64,000 nt of DNA, from NCBI GenBank assembly GCA_002049455.2, contig KV918858.1:62001-126000 (forward strand), given 5' to 3'. The translations under genes and the position numbers were made by a program. Source of the DNA: Porphyra umbilicalis. Its lineage: Eukaryota > Rhodophyta > Bangiophyceae > Bangiales > Bangiaceae. This document shows positions 11,936-23,936 of the stretch, in pieces; positions within the stretch are counted from its first letter, which is position 1; the number at the start of each line of letters is the position of its first letter. The notes under the pieces are model-generated. The model saw only the letters and a program-made list of their open reading frames with translations, was not told the origin of the DNA and did no database searches.

Positions 11936-12493
11936 GCGGCCGCGAGGGTTGTCTGCTTTGGCGGGGTTGCCTCCGCTCTGTTTCCGTGGTATCCTTCTCC
12001 CATCTGTCGTGTCGCGTATTGTCTCTGGTTGTGTGCTTGGAGCACCCCATCATTTTTCATTGTTTCTCGTCTTTCTTGGTCTGCTTGGTCTACTTGTGTG
12101 CATTGACGTCCATCGCGTCTGCTCGTGTCGTTTTTTTTCTTCTTGCTCTCCACCGCGTCTCGGCCATACGGTTCATGGGTGTCTGTCCTTCCTCACGCGC
12201 TTCTCCCTGCTCGGAACCACCCTCACCCACACGGGTCATGCAGGCAGGACCACACCGCAGGACAGCCAACCAAAAAAAAAACGGCCTACGTCGACTCACC
12301 CCTCCTAGCTAGACATTGCTCTCCCACGAGCACCATGCGGTTGTCCCTTCCCCTCCCTAGGACGCTGGCCCCGCCAGCGACCGCAGGTACGGCGCGGACT
12401 CGCGGGAGCGGAGGTCCTCGGGCCCTGCCACCCCCCCCGCCACGTCCGACCGCCCCCCCCCCCGCCGCTGACAGCGGCGGCGGCGGCGGCTCG
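11936..12493. other. Convergent 3' intergenic region
   Basis: Lies between the ends of the Argonaute gene (+) and the zinc-finger gene (-). It is clearly less GC-rich than the flanking exons, with T-rich stretches around 12050-12150 and an A run near 12272, as expected for 3' untranslated and termination sequence of both genes. No gene seen. Confidence 0.5.
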
Positions 12494-13669
12494 TCAACGG
12501 CCCCCCCCCCCCCCCCCCCCCCCTTCACCAAGCATGGCGGCGACGCACGCGGCGGCGTGGCGCCCCAGCGCCTGCCGCGTCGTGTAGGATGCGCCACACA
12601 CGCCACACGCGTGGCGGAGCCCCCGTGGGCGACGCGCGCGTGCGCCGCCGCGTTGGAGCGGTCGTGTAGAGCGCGCCGCAGACGGCGCACGGGTAGCGGA
12701 CGCCCGCGTGGACGGCGCGGACGTGGGCGGCGAGGCGGCTTGCGCGCGCAAAGGTGCGCCCGCACCCGGCGGTCGCGCACGCGTGCACTTTGGGGGGGGG
12801 GGGGGGGGCGCCCCCGCGGGGGGGACGCGGTCGCCGCGGAAGGCCGCCGCCGCCGCCGCCGCCACGTGCCGCCGGCGCGCCGTCAGTGGCGGGTGGCGGG
12901 GTGTCCCCGTCACCGCCGCCGCCGCCGCCGCCACCGCCGCCGTCGCCACCGCCACCGCCGCCGCCGCCCGCGTCTGCACCGTTTGCACTTGCCCCTGCCT
13001 TGCCGCTGTTGCGGGGCCGGCACCCCCCCCCCTCCGTGGCCGGCCGGTCCGACGCGCCACCCGCCGTCGCCGCCGCCGCCGCCGCCCGCCGCCGTGCCTG
13101 CTGCCGCTGGAGCCCCCCCCCCCCCCCCCCCCCCGCCCCCCCATCCGGTGCGCCTTGCGCTCGTGCGCGCCAGTTGGCTCGGGTAGGCAAAGACGCGCCG
13201 CAGCCGCCGACCGCACACGCGCAGCCGCTCGGCGCCCCGTGCGCGGCGGCCGCGTGCGCGCGGAGTTGGTAGGCTTTACGAAACGCCCCGCCGCAGCCGC
13301 CGACCGCACACGCGTGCGGCCGCGGGCGGTGTGGAGGGGATGTGGCGGCGGAGCTTTTGCGCCGCCCCAAACGCCTTGCCACACCCCGCCCGGGGCAGGC
13401 GTGCGGGCGCGCCCGCGCGGGCGGCCCGTGCGCCCGCGCGTCGTGGCGCGCGAGGTAGTCGGAGCGGGTGTAGGTGGCGCCGCACCCGGCGACGCGGCAC
13501 GCGTAGGGGCGCGTGCCCGCGTGCGTGTGCGCGTGGGCGGTGAGTTTGCCAGAGCGGTGTAGGCGCGCCGCAGAGCGCGCACACGTGGGGCGCGCCGGGT
13601 CGGAAGGGGGGGGGGGGGGGGGGGGCACCGCCAGTGCCCGCGGCAGTGGCGGCGGCGTGCGGCGGCGGC

Positions 13670-13703
<34 letters not shown>

Positions 13704-14157
13704 GTGTCCGCGCCGGTGCCAGAGGTAGCCGTCGCGCCAGCGACCGCGTCCGCTGCTGCTGGGCCGCGGCTAGGCCGGCGGCGCGTCCACGACCGCGTCA
13801 GCAGCGCCGCCCGTGGGCCCCGGTGACGGCGCCCGCCGTCGGCCCCGCCGACGGCCGCGACCGCGGCGGGGCGCGGCCACGCGGCGCCGCTTTGGGGCGC
13901 GGGCGGGGGGAGAAACGACTCGTCACGTCCTCCTCTGCTTCCGAGGAGGACGGCGTGTAGTCACTCGACGCCGAGCGCACCGACTTGCCACGGCGGCCGC
14001 CGCCGGTCCGCCGCGAGGGAGCAGGGGCGGCCCCGCCAGTGGGAGGGGGGGGGAAGCGACCGCCGGGGTGGCGCGCGGATGCCGCCATGCACTGCCGGGC
14101 CGGGTAGACCACAAGGGGGGGGCACGTGCACCGTGCGAGATGTAGAGTAGAGCGCAA
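12494..14157 (-). CDS. Multi-C2H2 zinc-finger protein (TFIIIA-like spacing)
   Basis: A nuclear nucleic-acid-binding protein by family. Reading from 14157 (an in-frame ATG at 14088 is an equally good start), the N-terminus has a Ser/acidic patch (SSSEAEED) and basic Pro-rich sequence. Then come five fingers at about 13590-13160, including YACRVAGCGATYTRSDYLAR and HACAVGGCGGAFRKAYQL, a Gly/Ala-rich linker of roughly 120 residues, and three more fingers at about 12785-12535, the last being CGVCGASYTTRQALGRHAA. Most fingers have the Cys-x4-Cys form with a GCG between the cysteines, and a HAGTRPY linker occurs once, as in TFIIIA. A split finger array is also known from fungal TFIIIA, but TFIIIA identity is only a suggestion. 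Several one-base frame changes fall between fingers. The stop is at 12494 or 12525 depending on the last frame. Confidence 0.7.
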
Positions 14158-14299
14158 GGGTGCCAGGGGAGAGGCATCTGGACGAGGATGGGGGAGAGGA
14201 CGCCTCGGCGTCGTCGTGGCGACGACGTACCGCCGCTCTCACTGACGCCGATCAGACAGTCATCGTCGCGACGCCGTCCGCCGACGTCGGCGTCTTTTT

Positions 14300-15670
14300 C
14301 CAGCACAAAACTGAAAGCGCGTTCGCGAAAACACCCTGGACTTGCGAAACGACAAAACCGTTTTCACACGACCAAAGAGTGACAAGAGCGTCACGTGCAT
14401 CTTCTGAAGGTGCTCTGACAAGAGGCAACGCTGCTCAGACACAATGCCACCTACACCTACGCCACTGTCTCGCCACACCAAACAGCTTCTTTGTCTTTTT
14501 CCCACCCCTTTCTCACCCACACCACAGGGCGGCCACCACGGGAGCCCCGTACAATCGCCCTTGCGCAGTTTCCGCCACGCAGACCACGCGAGTGGACGGC
14601 GGACCAGCGGGACGACCGGCGGGGCTTTGAACCCCCCCCACCCTGTCTCACGCGCTCCCACGTCCTTTGCGCCAGAGGAAAGCCCCGCATCCCCATCGTC
14701 GGCGTGGCGCTCGGCGCCGGCGCCTGCCGCGCCGCCGTGCCCCCACCGAGCCGCCGTCGGCGTCGCGGCCGCGGGTGCGCGGCGGCGGCGGCGCGCCGCT
14801 TCCGCCGCGCCCGCGCGCACACGCGCGACGCCTCGGCGGGGAGGCGGCTCGGGGTGCGCCCGACCGGGGCCCCCGCCCCATCGGCCGGCGGGGCGGCCGC
14901 TGCGTGCCCGTCGCGCTGTCAGGTGGGGCGGGGGGGCCGACGCTGCGGCGGCGGCGGCCGTCGGGGCGGCCGCCACAGGCCGCCCCCACGCGCGCACACG
15001 CGCAGCGTCGACGGGGCGCACCCGCCGGCGGGGCGAGGACCACCGGCAGCGAGGGGCAGGGTCGGGAGTGCCCAACCCGTCCCGGCGCCACGCCGCCGGG
15101 AGGGGGGGCGAAGCCAGCGGCAGCGCCGCCGTGGGCGGCCCGACGGCGCCCCACGCGGGCGGCCGTGGCGGCGCCCGCCGGCCGGCCTCCGCCACGGCAG
15201 TCGCGCGCCACCGCCGACGCCACGGCGGCGGGGCGGAAGCGCAGCCGTGGCTTCGGCCACCGCCCTTATGGGCACGCCAGTGGACGCCGCGGCGACGGCG
15301 GTGGCGGCAGTGGCGGCAGGGCGCGGTGGCTGGGCGCCACCAGCCCGTCGGGGGGGCGCGCCGCCCCCCGCGCCCAACCGCCCCGGCGGCCGCGGCGCGA
15401 CGGCGGTGGTGGCTACCGCGCCGCCGCCGCCGCCGCGCCCGCGCCCCGCCACCAGGGGATACGACCGCCGCGGCCGCCGCGGCCACCGCGGCCACCACCG
15501 GGCGGCCGCGGCCGCGGCCGCCGCCCGCCGCCGCGTGCGGGTGCGCGTCGCGCGTGCGGTTGTCGACCGCCCACCGCCGGGTCGGCGGCAGGCGCGGCGG
15601 CAACGCCGCCAGCGGCGGTGGCCGCCCCCCCCACCCGCCGCGCGCGGGTGTGCCGCGCGTGGCACGCGGC
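14300..15670 (+). repeat. Diverged copy of the dispersed TTCGCGAA-core repeat
   Basis: The start (about 14310-14370: AAAGCGCGTTCGCGAAAACA, then the CCTGGACTTGC and TTTTCACACGA words) matches 57517-57590. The part at about 15530-15655, around GGCGGCAGGCGCGGCGGCAA and CACCCGCCGCGCGCGGGTG, matches 58285-58415, in the same order and orientation. The middle is GC-rich and too diverged to align by eye. No protein is supported; the long frames on both strands here are compositional. I read this as an older copy of the family that also makes the inverted repeat at 55.8-58.9 kb. Confidence 0.6.
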
Positions 15671-16636
15671 GCGCGGTGTGCGGAAGAGAAAAAAACGGGC
15701 AGTGGCCTGGCACCCGGCGCACGGCCGGTAGGCGCACGGACATGGAGCCACCGACTGACAGAGTGCAAGGACGCCGCCCTGCCCCAGTCAAAATTCAAAC
15801 ACATGCCTAAGAGCGCACAAACGCATCTTTTTCCAAGTACGGCCAACTGCTTCGACCGAGTGCAGCAGGAATCGTCGTTTCCAGCCTGTACAACGAACGC
15901 CTCGACGGCGTTTTGACCCCATGAGAGCGATTCGTCGCTGGAAACCATACAAAGTCCCTTACGGACGCATGGGCATTGTTCGAAAAAGCAACCATGGGCG
16001 ACATTGCCCAAGGCTTGCGGACCTGTTCATGCCAAGAACGTACAGCTCCACCACGGGGGCCGCCGCCACCGCGGGAGCGTCGCCGCCATTGCCGCTTGCG
16101 GCGGTCGCGGACGGCGCCACCGCCGCCGCCGCCGTCGTGTCACCCGCCATCACTGCGGGGAAAGGGCGTCCACCGCAGGCAAGGCGTCGACTGGTTGTCG
16201 GCAGGCAGTACGCGCGCCTCGTACAGCGCCTTCTTGTAGGCGTTGCAAGTCGCGTCGCGGCGTCCGACACCCGCGATCACGGTGCGCGGCCGGGAGCAAG
16301 GTCGCGCCAGCGCCCTTGCACTCTGCCAGTCTCATATGGGCGACTGCGGCGAGGACGGGATCAGCACGGCTACGTCGCAATTCCGGGAGCCACCGCACGC
16401 CGCACTCGACGTCGAACAGCGCCACAAGTGTAAGGGGCAGACTGCCTGTCGAAAATGCAGAGTTCATGAGAGTGATGGTCATGGCATTGTGAGTAATTCT
16501 TCGCGGCCGGACGAGCTGGCGCCAAAGACATGGGTCACGGGCGGGCGTCAAGAGGGAAGAGAAAAAAAACTGTGCAGTAAAGTTATTTATCGTCCCGCGT
16601 GCTCCTCCCGTCCCCTCCGCGCCTCCCCCCATCCGC
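15671..16636. other. Unresolved region, possible small minus-strand gene
   Basis: Between the repeat copy and the end of the malectin-domain gene. On the minus strand a frame from about 16485 reads MTITLMNSAFSTGSLPLTL and then a helical stretch to about 16300, and a neighbouring frame continues plausibly (RRDATCNAYKKALYEARVL, about 16200-16260). This could be a short gene with one frame change, but I recognise no family and the plus strand is equally open, so I do not call it. Nothing else is seen. Confidence 0.3.
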
Positions 16637-19600
16637 CTAAACCTCCATGTACCAGTAGTCCCCCCGCCCCGGCGTCGTCGCACTCCCCCGCCCACCCGCC
16701 GTGACGACGACGCGCACGAGCGCGCCCGCCACGCCCGCCGGGGCGGTGCACCGAAAGCTCGTCCCGTCGGCCGCCACGTCCCGCACGTTGCCACACGGGC
16801 GGCCGCCGAGCGTCGCCGTCGGGGCCGCCCCAAAGTTGTGCCCCGCAATCGTCACCCCATTGCCGCCGCCGACGCGGCCGCGGTGCGGCGCGACGCCCGC
16901 CACGGCCGGCGGCGCCGCGGCCGGCGGCGGCGGGTAGTCGGGCACGTAGACGGTGACGCGGTTCTTTTGCGTTTGCGGCGCGAGGACCGCGCCGGTCGCG
17001 GCCTGCACGAGCAGCAGGCCGGAAAAGGGGAGCAAGTCGGCCAACGAGGTGACTGCCTTGCCGTCGGCAGAGAGGCGCGCGCGGGCCGTGACGCCCGCCC
17101 CGCGGCGGCCGCTAAACTTGGCAATGAGCAGGTCGTGTTTGAGGGCGCCCCCAAAGGCGTTGCCCATAAACTCGAGCACCCCATTCATGGAGGAGCGGCC
17201 GAGGTCGGCGAGCGCCGGCGTGTAGCCGCCGCCCGCCCCGTCCGAATTGCGGTGGTACGTGCACTGCGCGGGTCGTCGCGCGCCCGGTTGCGGTTGGGGT
17301 GCCCGTGGTAGCTGCCGGCGGTGAGGCGGAGGAGCTTGTCCTTTTGGCCGTACCCCTTGGCAGAGGCGCCGCAGCCCACAGCCACGTCGCCATAGCCCGC
17401 GTTGGGGCCATTGTCCGTCCCGTAGAGCGCCCCGTTGGTGTGCAACACCGTGTCAAAGGCGTTGCGCAGGCCCGCCGCCACACCGACACGGTCCGCCCGT
17501 CTGCCGCGTCGCCCGCTCGTCGACCGTCTGGTCATAGGTGATTCGCCCGTCAAAGCCCGCCGCGTGCACGGGCGCGCGCAGCACCGCCGCGACAGGGGCG
17601 TCTCGTCGACGCCGCCGAGGCGGATGCCCTTGACGTTGGCCCCCTGGTTGGTAAAGCCTCCCGCCGCCAGCAGCAGCGCGCCCTGCTGGTCCCACTCAAG
17701 CGCCTGCACCGCGTGGTCGTGGTTGGACACGGGCAGGCCGTCAATGAGCACCGCCTCGACGCCGAGGCACGAGCCGCCGACGCCGGGCCGGAGGACAACG
17801 ACCTGCCCATTGTCCCACGCGGAGCGCCGCTGCTTGTGGTTTTGCGCATAGTAGAGGATGGACGTGGCGGCGAGCAGCCGCAGCCCGTCGCCGGTCGCCA
17901 GCGGGTCAAACGAGAGGCTGAGGACGCTCCGCTTGTCCCCAACCGACGCGCTCGTGCACACGTCCGTCACCACATAGTCGCCGTCAATCGTCAGCGCCTG
18001 CACGTGCTCCTTGTATTGGCCAACGTACACGCGGCCGTCGGGGCCGAGCGCAATGGCCGTCGGCCCAGCGATGCGAAAGTCCTTGCCGTCGGCCGCCTTG
18101 AGCGCCGTCTGGCGGAACTTGATCGGGTGCGCGCGGCCCGCCTCGTAGGTGTAGGCGGCGGCCGCGCCGCCGACCGCGCCGCCGCCAGCCACCGCCACGC
18201 CCACCGTGCCCGCACCGTCGGCCGCCGGCGCCAACACCCGCAGCACCGTCGAGCCGGTGCGCGCGACGCCCGTCGCGGGCACGCCCCCAAACGTCACTGC
18301 CGGCGCCGGCGCGTAAAAGCCGACCCCCCGGATGGTCACCCGCGTGCCCTGCGCGAGCCCGCCCGCCGCCGGCGACACGGACGTGATGATGGGGACGACC
18401 GTCGCGCGGTCCCACTCGAGCGCCGCGTCGGGGATGGGCGCGCCGCCGGCGGTTAGCGTCATGGCCGCCGCTGCAGAGCCGGCGGCGTGCCGTGTAGGTC
18501 GTTTCGGCGGCGTGCATCCCCGCCGCCAACCGCACCGTCCCGGTCGCCGTCGCGGACCCGCCCGCCGAGGCGCCAGCACCGTCTCGCCGCCGACGGTTAG
18601 GGCCACCGACCCGCCGGCATAGGCGGCCGCAAACGCCACCTCCGCGTCCGCCTCGACCCTGTACAGAAAGACGCACCGCTGCGCAAAGGGCGTCGCGGCC
18701 GGCGGGCCCGACGGGAAAGGCGGCGGCGGTGGGGAAGGAGAGCCCCGCCGCCACCGCCGCGTGGACGGGCGCGGGCCCGCCCGCCGCGTCGGCCGGCAGC
18801 GCCCCCCCACATCCTTGTAATAGTAGCAGTAGGCGCCGCGCGCGAGGGAGCCGGCGACCGTCACCACCGTCTCGGCGGCGCTGTCATTCCCCCCGTCGTC
18901 GACCACGTTGAGCCGCACGCCCGTGGTGCCGAGCGCCAACTCCACGGTCACCGACACGCCGCGGCCGAGCACCGCCCCCGTCGCCGCGGCGGTCCACGTA
19001 AACGAGACGAGGCGCCCCGCCGAGCCGTCGGCGTGGAAGCGGTGCGTGTGCGAGTCAAACGCCGAAAGCGTCACGGACGCAACGCCGTCGCCATTGGCAA
19101 TGACCGCGCCGGGAGGGGGTCAATGACCGCGTGGGCAAAGTGGTCCTGCGTCGCGGGGGGGGGCACCGCCGCGGGTGCGGGGCGGTCGGCGCGGGCACCA
19201 CCGGCGCAGGCGGTGCCGGCGCCGGCATGGGGATCTCGGGCGACTGCGTCATTCCCCGAGGCGTGTCGTCTGCCACTGTCGCGGCGGCGGCCACCTCAAT
19301 CCCCTGCAGCGCCACCATCTGCACCGCCGCCGTGAGGGTCAGGCGGAGTCCCCCCGCCCCAACGACCTCCACCTCCACCGTGCGCGTCAGCGCCGTTGCC
19401 CAGCCGGCCGCCGCAAACACGTCCACGGCCGCCACCGACGCGGGCGCCCCCCCCCCCTCTGCAGTGATGGAAAACAGCCGCCCGCCGACGCGCGCGGCCC
19501 GGGGTACACCTCGGCAAAGTGGAGCGTCACCACGTACGCGCCCGGCGCCAGCGGGAAGGAATAGGCGAGCACCTCGCCCCACCGCTGCGTGTTGTACACG

Positions 19601-20643
19601 GCGGCGGCGGGGGTGGCGGCAGTGACCGTCGCCCAGATGCTGGTGGCCAGGGTGTGGGTGGCGCCACCGCCGGGCGTCAGGTAGGGGGCGTCCGGGGTGA
19701 AGCCGCCGACGGCAGGGCCACCGACGTTGAGGCGCAGCGGCGTAGCCGGCGCGGCGGCGGCTGGGGGGCGGCGGCTGGGGGGGCGGCGGCCGGGGGGGCG
19801 GCGGCCGGGGGGGCGGCGGCCGGGGGGCGGCGGCCGGGGGGGCGGCCGCCGGGGGGCGGCCGCCGGGGGGGCGGCCGCCGGGGGGGCGGCCGCCGGGGGG
19901 CGGCGGCCGGGGGGGCGGCCGCCGGGGGGGCGGCCGCCGGGGGGCGGCCGCCGGGGGGGCGGCCGCCGGGGGGCGGCCGCCGGGGGGCGGCCGCCGGGGG
20001 GCGGCCGCCGGGGGGGCGGCCGCCGGGGGGGCGGGCGCCGGGGGGGGGGGGGGGCGGCCGGGGGGGCGGCGGCCACCGGGCCGGCGACGCGGACGACCTC
20101 CACGGCGCTGAGCATGGCGTTTTGCACGCGGCTCGTCAGCGTGATGGAGACGGTCCGCTCCGCGCCGACGGTCGTCGTCGCCGTCCGCACGAGCGCCGTC
20201 CGCTGCCCGACGGTGGCGAACACGTCGACCCCCGTCAGGGTCGGCTCCCCCCCAATGGCAACGTCAAAGACGCGGCGGCCGACGGCGGCGGCGCCGCCCC
20301 ACGCTTCCGCCCAATGCAGCGTCACGGCGTAGGTGCCGGCCGACGCCACCGGCACGTCGACGGTAAAGGCGCCGCGGGCCTTGGCGTACACGACGCTCGT
20401 GTAGAGGGCGTCGGGGCGGCGGCGGTCGCGCCGGCGACGCGCCCGCGGAAGTCAATGGTGGCCACGCTGCCGCCGACGGCCGCGGCGGTGGCGGGCGCAA
20501 AGGCGCCCGCGGCGCCGCCGCCAAAGTTGACGCGCACCGCCGCCCCGGGGGCCGCACCGTCGGCAGAGGGGAGGCGACAGAGGAGGTGGTGGTGGTGGCC
20601 GTGACGGCGGCGGCCGCCAGGGCGGCGACCCGGGCGTGCTCAT
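16637..20643 (-). CDS. Secreted malectin/PKD/IPT-TIG/beta-propeller multidomain protein
   Basis: Probably extracellular, carbohydrate-binding. ATG at 20643 in a CCCACC context, followed (allowing a frame change) by a signal-peptide-like VAALAAAAVTA. Domains in order: malectin 1 (VRVNFGG to TLHWAEAW, GRRVFDVAIGG, 20560-20090); Pro-rich linker made by a minisatellite; malectin 2 (LRLNVGGP, VYNTQRWGE, YVVTLHFAEVY, 19740-19290); PKD-like domain (19080-18850); a segment resembling part of PA14 (18690-18600); IPT/TIG (ITSVSPAAGGLAQGTRVTI, 18390-18150); a six-bladed propeller of sugar-dehydrogenase/NHL style (AIALGPDGRVYVGQ, GLRNAFDTVLHTNGALYGTD, GHPNRNRARDDPRQC, 18130-16960); and a second IPT/TIG (VTIAGHNFGAAPTATLGG) to the stop at 16637. 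Frame changes occur about every 0.5-1 kb. Similar architectures occur in bacteria and some algae and protists. The catalytic role of the propeller is unknown. Confidence 0.82.
19757..20072. repeat. Minisatellite GGCGGCCGCCGGGGG in the linker of the malectin gene
   Basis: About twenty near-perfect 15-16-base units, each a GGCGGCCGCC palindrome plus a G run, lie between the two malectin domains. Read on the coding strand they give Pro/Ala/Arg-rich sequence. G-run length varies between units (five to seven, more at the right end), so frame and linker length are unreliable in this assembly and probably variable in nature. Confidence 0.9.
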
Positions 20644-22101
20644 GGTGGGGGTGGAGGGGGGCGGGGGGGCGGGCGAATAAAAAAAGGTGAGTGGCGTTGG
20701 TTGGGGGTGTCCCCAGCAGTGAGAGTGATGGGTGCCGAGGGGCAGGGGTGGAGAAGCGGTGGGTGGAGCCGAGTCGTCGAGGTGGTGGTGGTGGAGGAGG
20801 CGGTGGTTGCTTGATGGGAAGGATACATAGCGGCAAGTGAAGAGGCGAGGATGATAAAGGGGCACGTCCCCCATTGCGGGGTGGCGCCAGCCCGCCATCG
20901 CGCCCGTCGCGGCACTCACGCCGTCGACGCTGGCGGGCGCGGAGCGCGCACCTGGCACCGCCGCCCAGGGCCCCACCCGCCTCGATGGCACCGCGGCACA
21001 CCCGGGCGGGTGAGCCGCCCGCCTAGGCACATGACAAGGCAGTTTAGGGGACGGGAAGAAACTGCCGGCCGCCGGTTGCCGCTCGACGAGCAACGACGCG
21101 GGGGGGCGCCGACCGGCGCCACGGCGCCGCGGCACCGGCCCGTCGGTGCCCACGCCCGGTGCGCCACCGCGCTCATGTCACCGCAGCGGCAGCGAGTGTG
21201 CAACCAACAAGGAGGAGGGGAGGGGTGACCGCCGCGACGTGGTGGACGAGCGCCGCGCGTGCGCGCGCGGTCGCCATGGCAAGCGCACGGGGGTGCGTGG
21301 GGTGGGCGAAGCGCGACCGGCAGCGGCAGGGGCGGTCGCGCATCGCATCGGGATCAATCGGGCGCAGCCTGTCTTTCAGAAAGCGGCCCCGTTTGGAAAT
21401 GTTCAGCCTATTTAGATTGATGAACGCAAGGCAGCTTTCATGTGCACGGCCAAAACTTGGTCCTTCGATGGCCTGCGGGCTACGGACGGACCGCTGGCTG
21501 CGGGACCGCCCGAGGTGGCAGGCGCCGAGCTCGACTGTGTTGAGCGGCTGAGCTTCCCTCATCCGTGGCCGCATTTTCACTCGTGGTAGGCCCGCGGGGC
21601 ACAAAAACGGCGGTATGGTCGACATCGTCCGCCCTGGGAACGCGGCTGGCGTTGGCAGCAGAGTAAAAGCAAGCGAATGGGGAACTCGTCGTACGCCGTG
21701 GAGCCCATTTGCAAGTGCTTTCTGTTGTGCCAACAACGCACATGTTGCATGACATGTACGGGTGCAGCTTGCCAGGTGCACTCTGCGACCACGTCGATGA
21801 GGGAGTGGTGGTGCGGCCCTCCGTGGTATGTCGGCCGCAGGGATGGACGCACGGAGCTCGTCGACGCGTCAGCGCGCGCGGCCGCGGCCCACGGCAATGG
21901 CAGCGGCAACGCGGTGGGGTAGACGGAAAGGGGCCCCCCAGCCGATGCGGGTGCATGCCCCGGCGACGCCTGCTCGCGCCCGCCCATCACGGCGGACGGT
22001 TTGCACACGGCCGACAGCCACCCCGCACCGTCGCCGTGGAGCAGGCACGCGCTGTTGGGAGCGCACAGATGCGCCGGCACTTGCCTCGGTGCCCCACACG
22101 C
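20644..22101. other. Intergenic, 5' side of the malectin gene
   Basis: 20644-20870, just upstream of the malectin-domain gene, has CCACCACC-type runs and lower GC and is likely its promoter and leader. From 20870 to 22101 many frames are open on both strands, including a minus-strand stretch at 21577-21830 with unusually mixed amino acids (AECTWQAAPVHVMQHVRCWH). I cannot assign a family or a credible start, so no gene is called. Confidence 0.35.
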
Positions 22102-23010
22102 CTACGTTTGAGAGGGGAGGGCGGCGGCAGCGCGGAGGCGCGCCGACCGACGGAGGCCGGTGGCTGCCGCCGCACCCCCCAACGCCGCCGCCGGCGGTGC
22201 CGCCGCCGTCGCCGTCCCTACCGCCGCCGCTGTTGCCGTCGCTGCTGCCGTCGCCGTCGCTGCCGCCGCACGGCAGAGATGGCTCCCCGCGGGGATGCCA
22301 CGACCGCGGCCGCAAGCGCGACCAGGACCGTGACCGCGGCCGCGAGCGCGACCAGGACCGTGACCGCGGCCGCCGCGGCCGCTGCGACCCGACGCCACCG
22401 CCGCCGGTCGCCGCGTCGGCCGGGCCGCCGCACCAGAGGGAGGGGCGGCGGTCGGGGGGACGGCCGCGGCGGCCGTCTCGACACGCCCAGCCGCGTCGGC
22501 GGTCCCGTCTGGCGACCGCGCCACGTCTCGGTGGGGGACAGCGGCCACCACCGCGCCCTCGGCGACGTCTGCTGCCCCATACCCCGCCCATGGCGATGGT
22601 GGGGACCCCTCCCGGGCCGGCGCGGCCACGTCCAAAGTCGGGCGCACGGGCGGCCGCCGCCCAGTCCCGCCCCCGTGCGGCGCCCTGAGCGCCGCCCCCG
22701 TTGCCGTTGCCGCCGCCGCCGCTGCGGCCGGTTCCGCGTGGCGCTTGACCAAGCTCACGTACGCCTTGGCGCCGCGGCCGCCGGCGGTGGCTGTGACCAC
22801 CCACCCCTCGGGCGCCCCGTCGAGGGCGGCGACGGCCGCGCGGGCGGCGGCAATGTGGGGAAAGCCGGTGAGCCGCGTGCGCAACGCGGTCGATGCGAGC
22901 AAGGCGGACACAGCGGCGTGGACGGCGGGGGCGGTCGCCGACGGAGGGGGGGGGGAGTGGCCACCGCCCGCAGGGGGGGAGGGGGCGGCTGCGTCGCGCA
23001 GAGGCGGCAT
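22102..23010 (-). CDS. Unknown protein, Ala-rich N-domain and RG-rich tail
   Basis: Single uninterrupted 302-codon frame starting at an ATG in good context (GTCCACC before ATGCC). Residues about 29-90 look globular, with SALLASTALRTRLTGFPHIA, then a helix-like AARAAVAALDG and a beta-like GWVVTATAGG, ending at AYVSLVKRH. Residues about 205-240 are a GRGxG repeat (GRSGRGGRGHGPGRARGRGH), the kind of tract that binds RNA or self-associates; the tail is Ala-rich with a final basic patch (LRRSARLR). I do not recognise a family. The intact frame, unlike neighbouring genes, and the start context are the main support; in DNA this GC-rich, a chance frame of this length is possible. Confidence 0.45.
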   Translation of the reverse strand: MPPLRDAAAPSPPAGGGHSPPPPSATAPAVHAAVSALLASTALRTRLTGFPHIAAARAAVAALDGAPEGWVVTATAGGRGAKAYVSLVKRHAEPAAAAAAATATGAALRAPHGGGTGRRPPVRPTLDVAAPAREGSPPSPWAGYGAADVAEGAVVAAVPHRDVARSPDGTADAAGRVETAAAAVPPTAAPPSGAAARPTRRPAAVASGRSGRGGRGHGPGRARGRGHGPGRACGRGRGIPAGSHLCRAAAATATAAATATAAAVGTATAAAPPAAALGGAAAATGLRRSARLRAAAALPSQT

Positions 23011-23936
23011 GGTGGACGTCGGCGCAGGCGTGGGGGGCGTGCGACGAGGTCGGCAAGCAAGTCAGGTGCGGAGCGGTGGGGAAGGGGTAGGGCAAAGGAG
23101 GTGAACACCCAACCGACGCGGTCGTGGTGGCGGCGGCGGTGCGGGTGCGCCCGACTCGAGCAGTGACAGCGGGTGGGCAGCGGGGGACGCGGCGTGAGGA
23201 GCCTGGCAGCGACGGCCGGGCAAGGCACAGAAAATCGCAGGGCGGGGAGAGCGGCCAAGCAGCGCGGCACCCCACAGGGTGCGGCGTCTGTAGACAGAGG
23301 GGGAGGGCAGAGCGCCGACGGCCGCCAGACCGGCGCCGCCCCCCGTCACAGCGGCGGGCCGCGCCCGGCCGCGGCTGCCGCCGCGGCGCCCCACCCGCAC
23401 CACCGCCGGCATCGTGCGGCCGTGCGCAGCGGCGGCCGGCGCGCCGACGCGCCATGACGGCGGCCGCTGGGGTGGGGCACCCCCGTTGCGGCGGCACGGT
23501 GGCGACCGGGCACCCGTCGGGCGCGGGCGGGCGGCAACGGGCGGCTGCCGCAACGCACGACCGACCAGTGCATCCTCTTGGGGCGCACCGTGGGCACTGC
23601 GAACGCGCGAGGCGGGAGGGGGCGTCGATAGGGGGGCATGGGGGCACCGTGAGGGGAGGCGGAGCGGTCGCAATGCAGCGCACGTCGGGGCATGCAACAG
23701 AGACGCACGCGGCCGCCCCTTGCGCGGTCGTCCCACCTCTCGGCAATTCGTCTCTCACAGTGATTTCGGCAGAAAAGCGTGGTGTGTACCTTTGAAACAG
23801 ACCATGGCACAAAGCGTGAGTATTCCCTACTGATTGTGAATGTCATACGAGATTGGCAGCAGGGCACGCCCAGTTAAGGTGGCGCATAGAGCTCTCTGCA
23901 TTACATATGGTCTACGAAAACGGTCGAGCACCGTGG

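Noticed and set aside
14260-16011. 583-codon minus-strand frame
   Set aside because: It runs across the dispersed repeat copy and its GC-rich body, starts at a non-ATG codon, and is open on the other strand as well.
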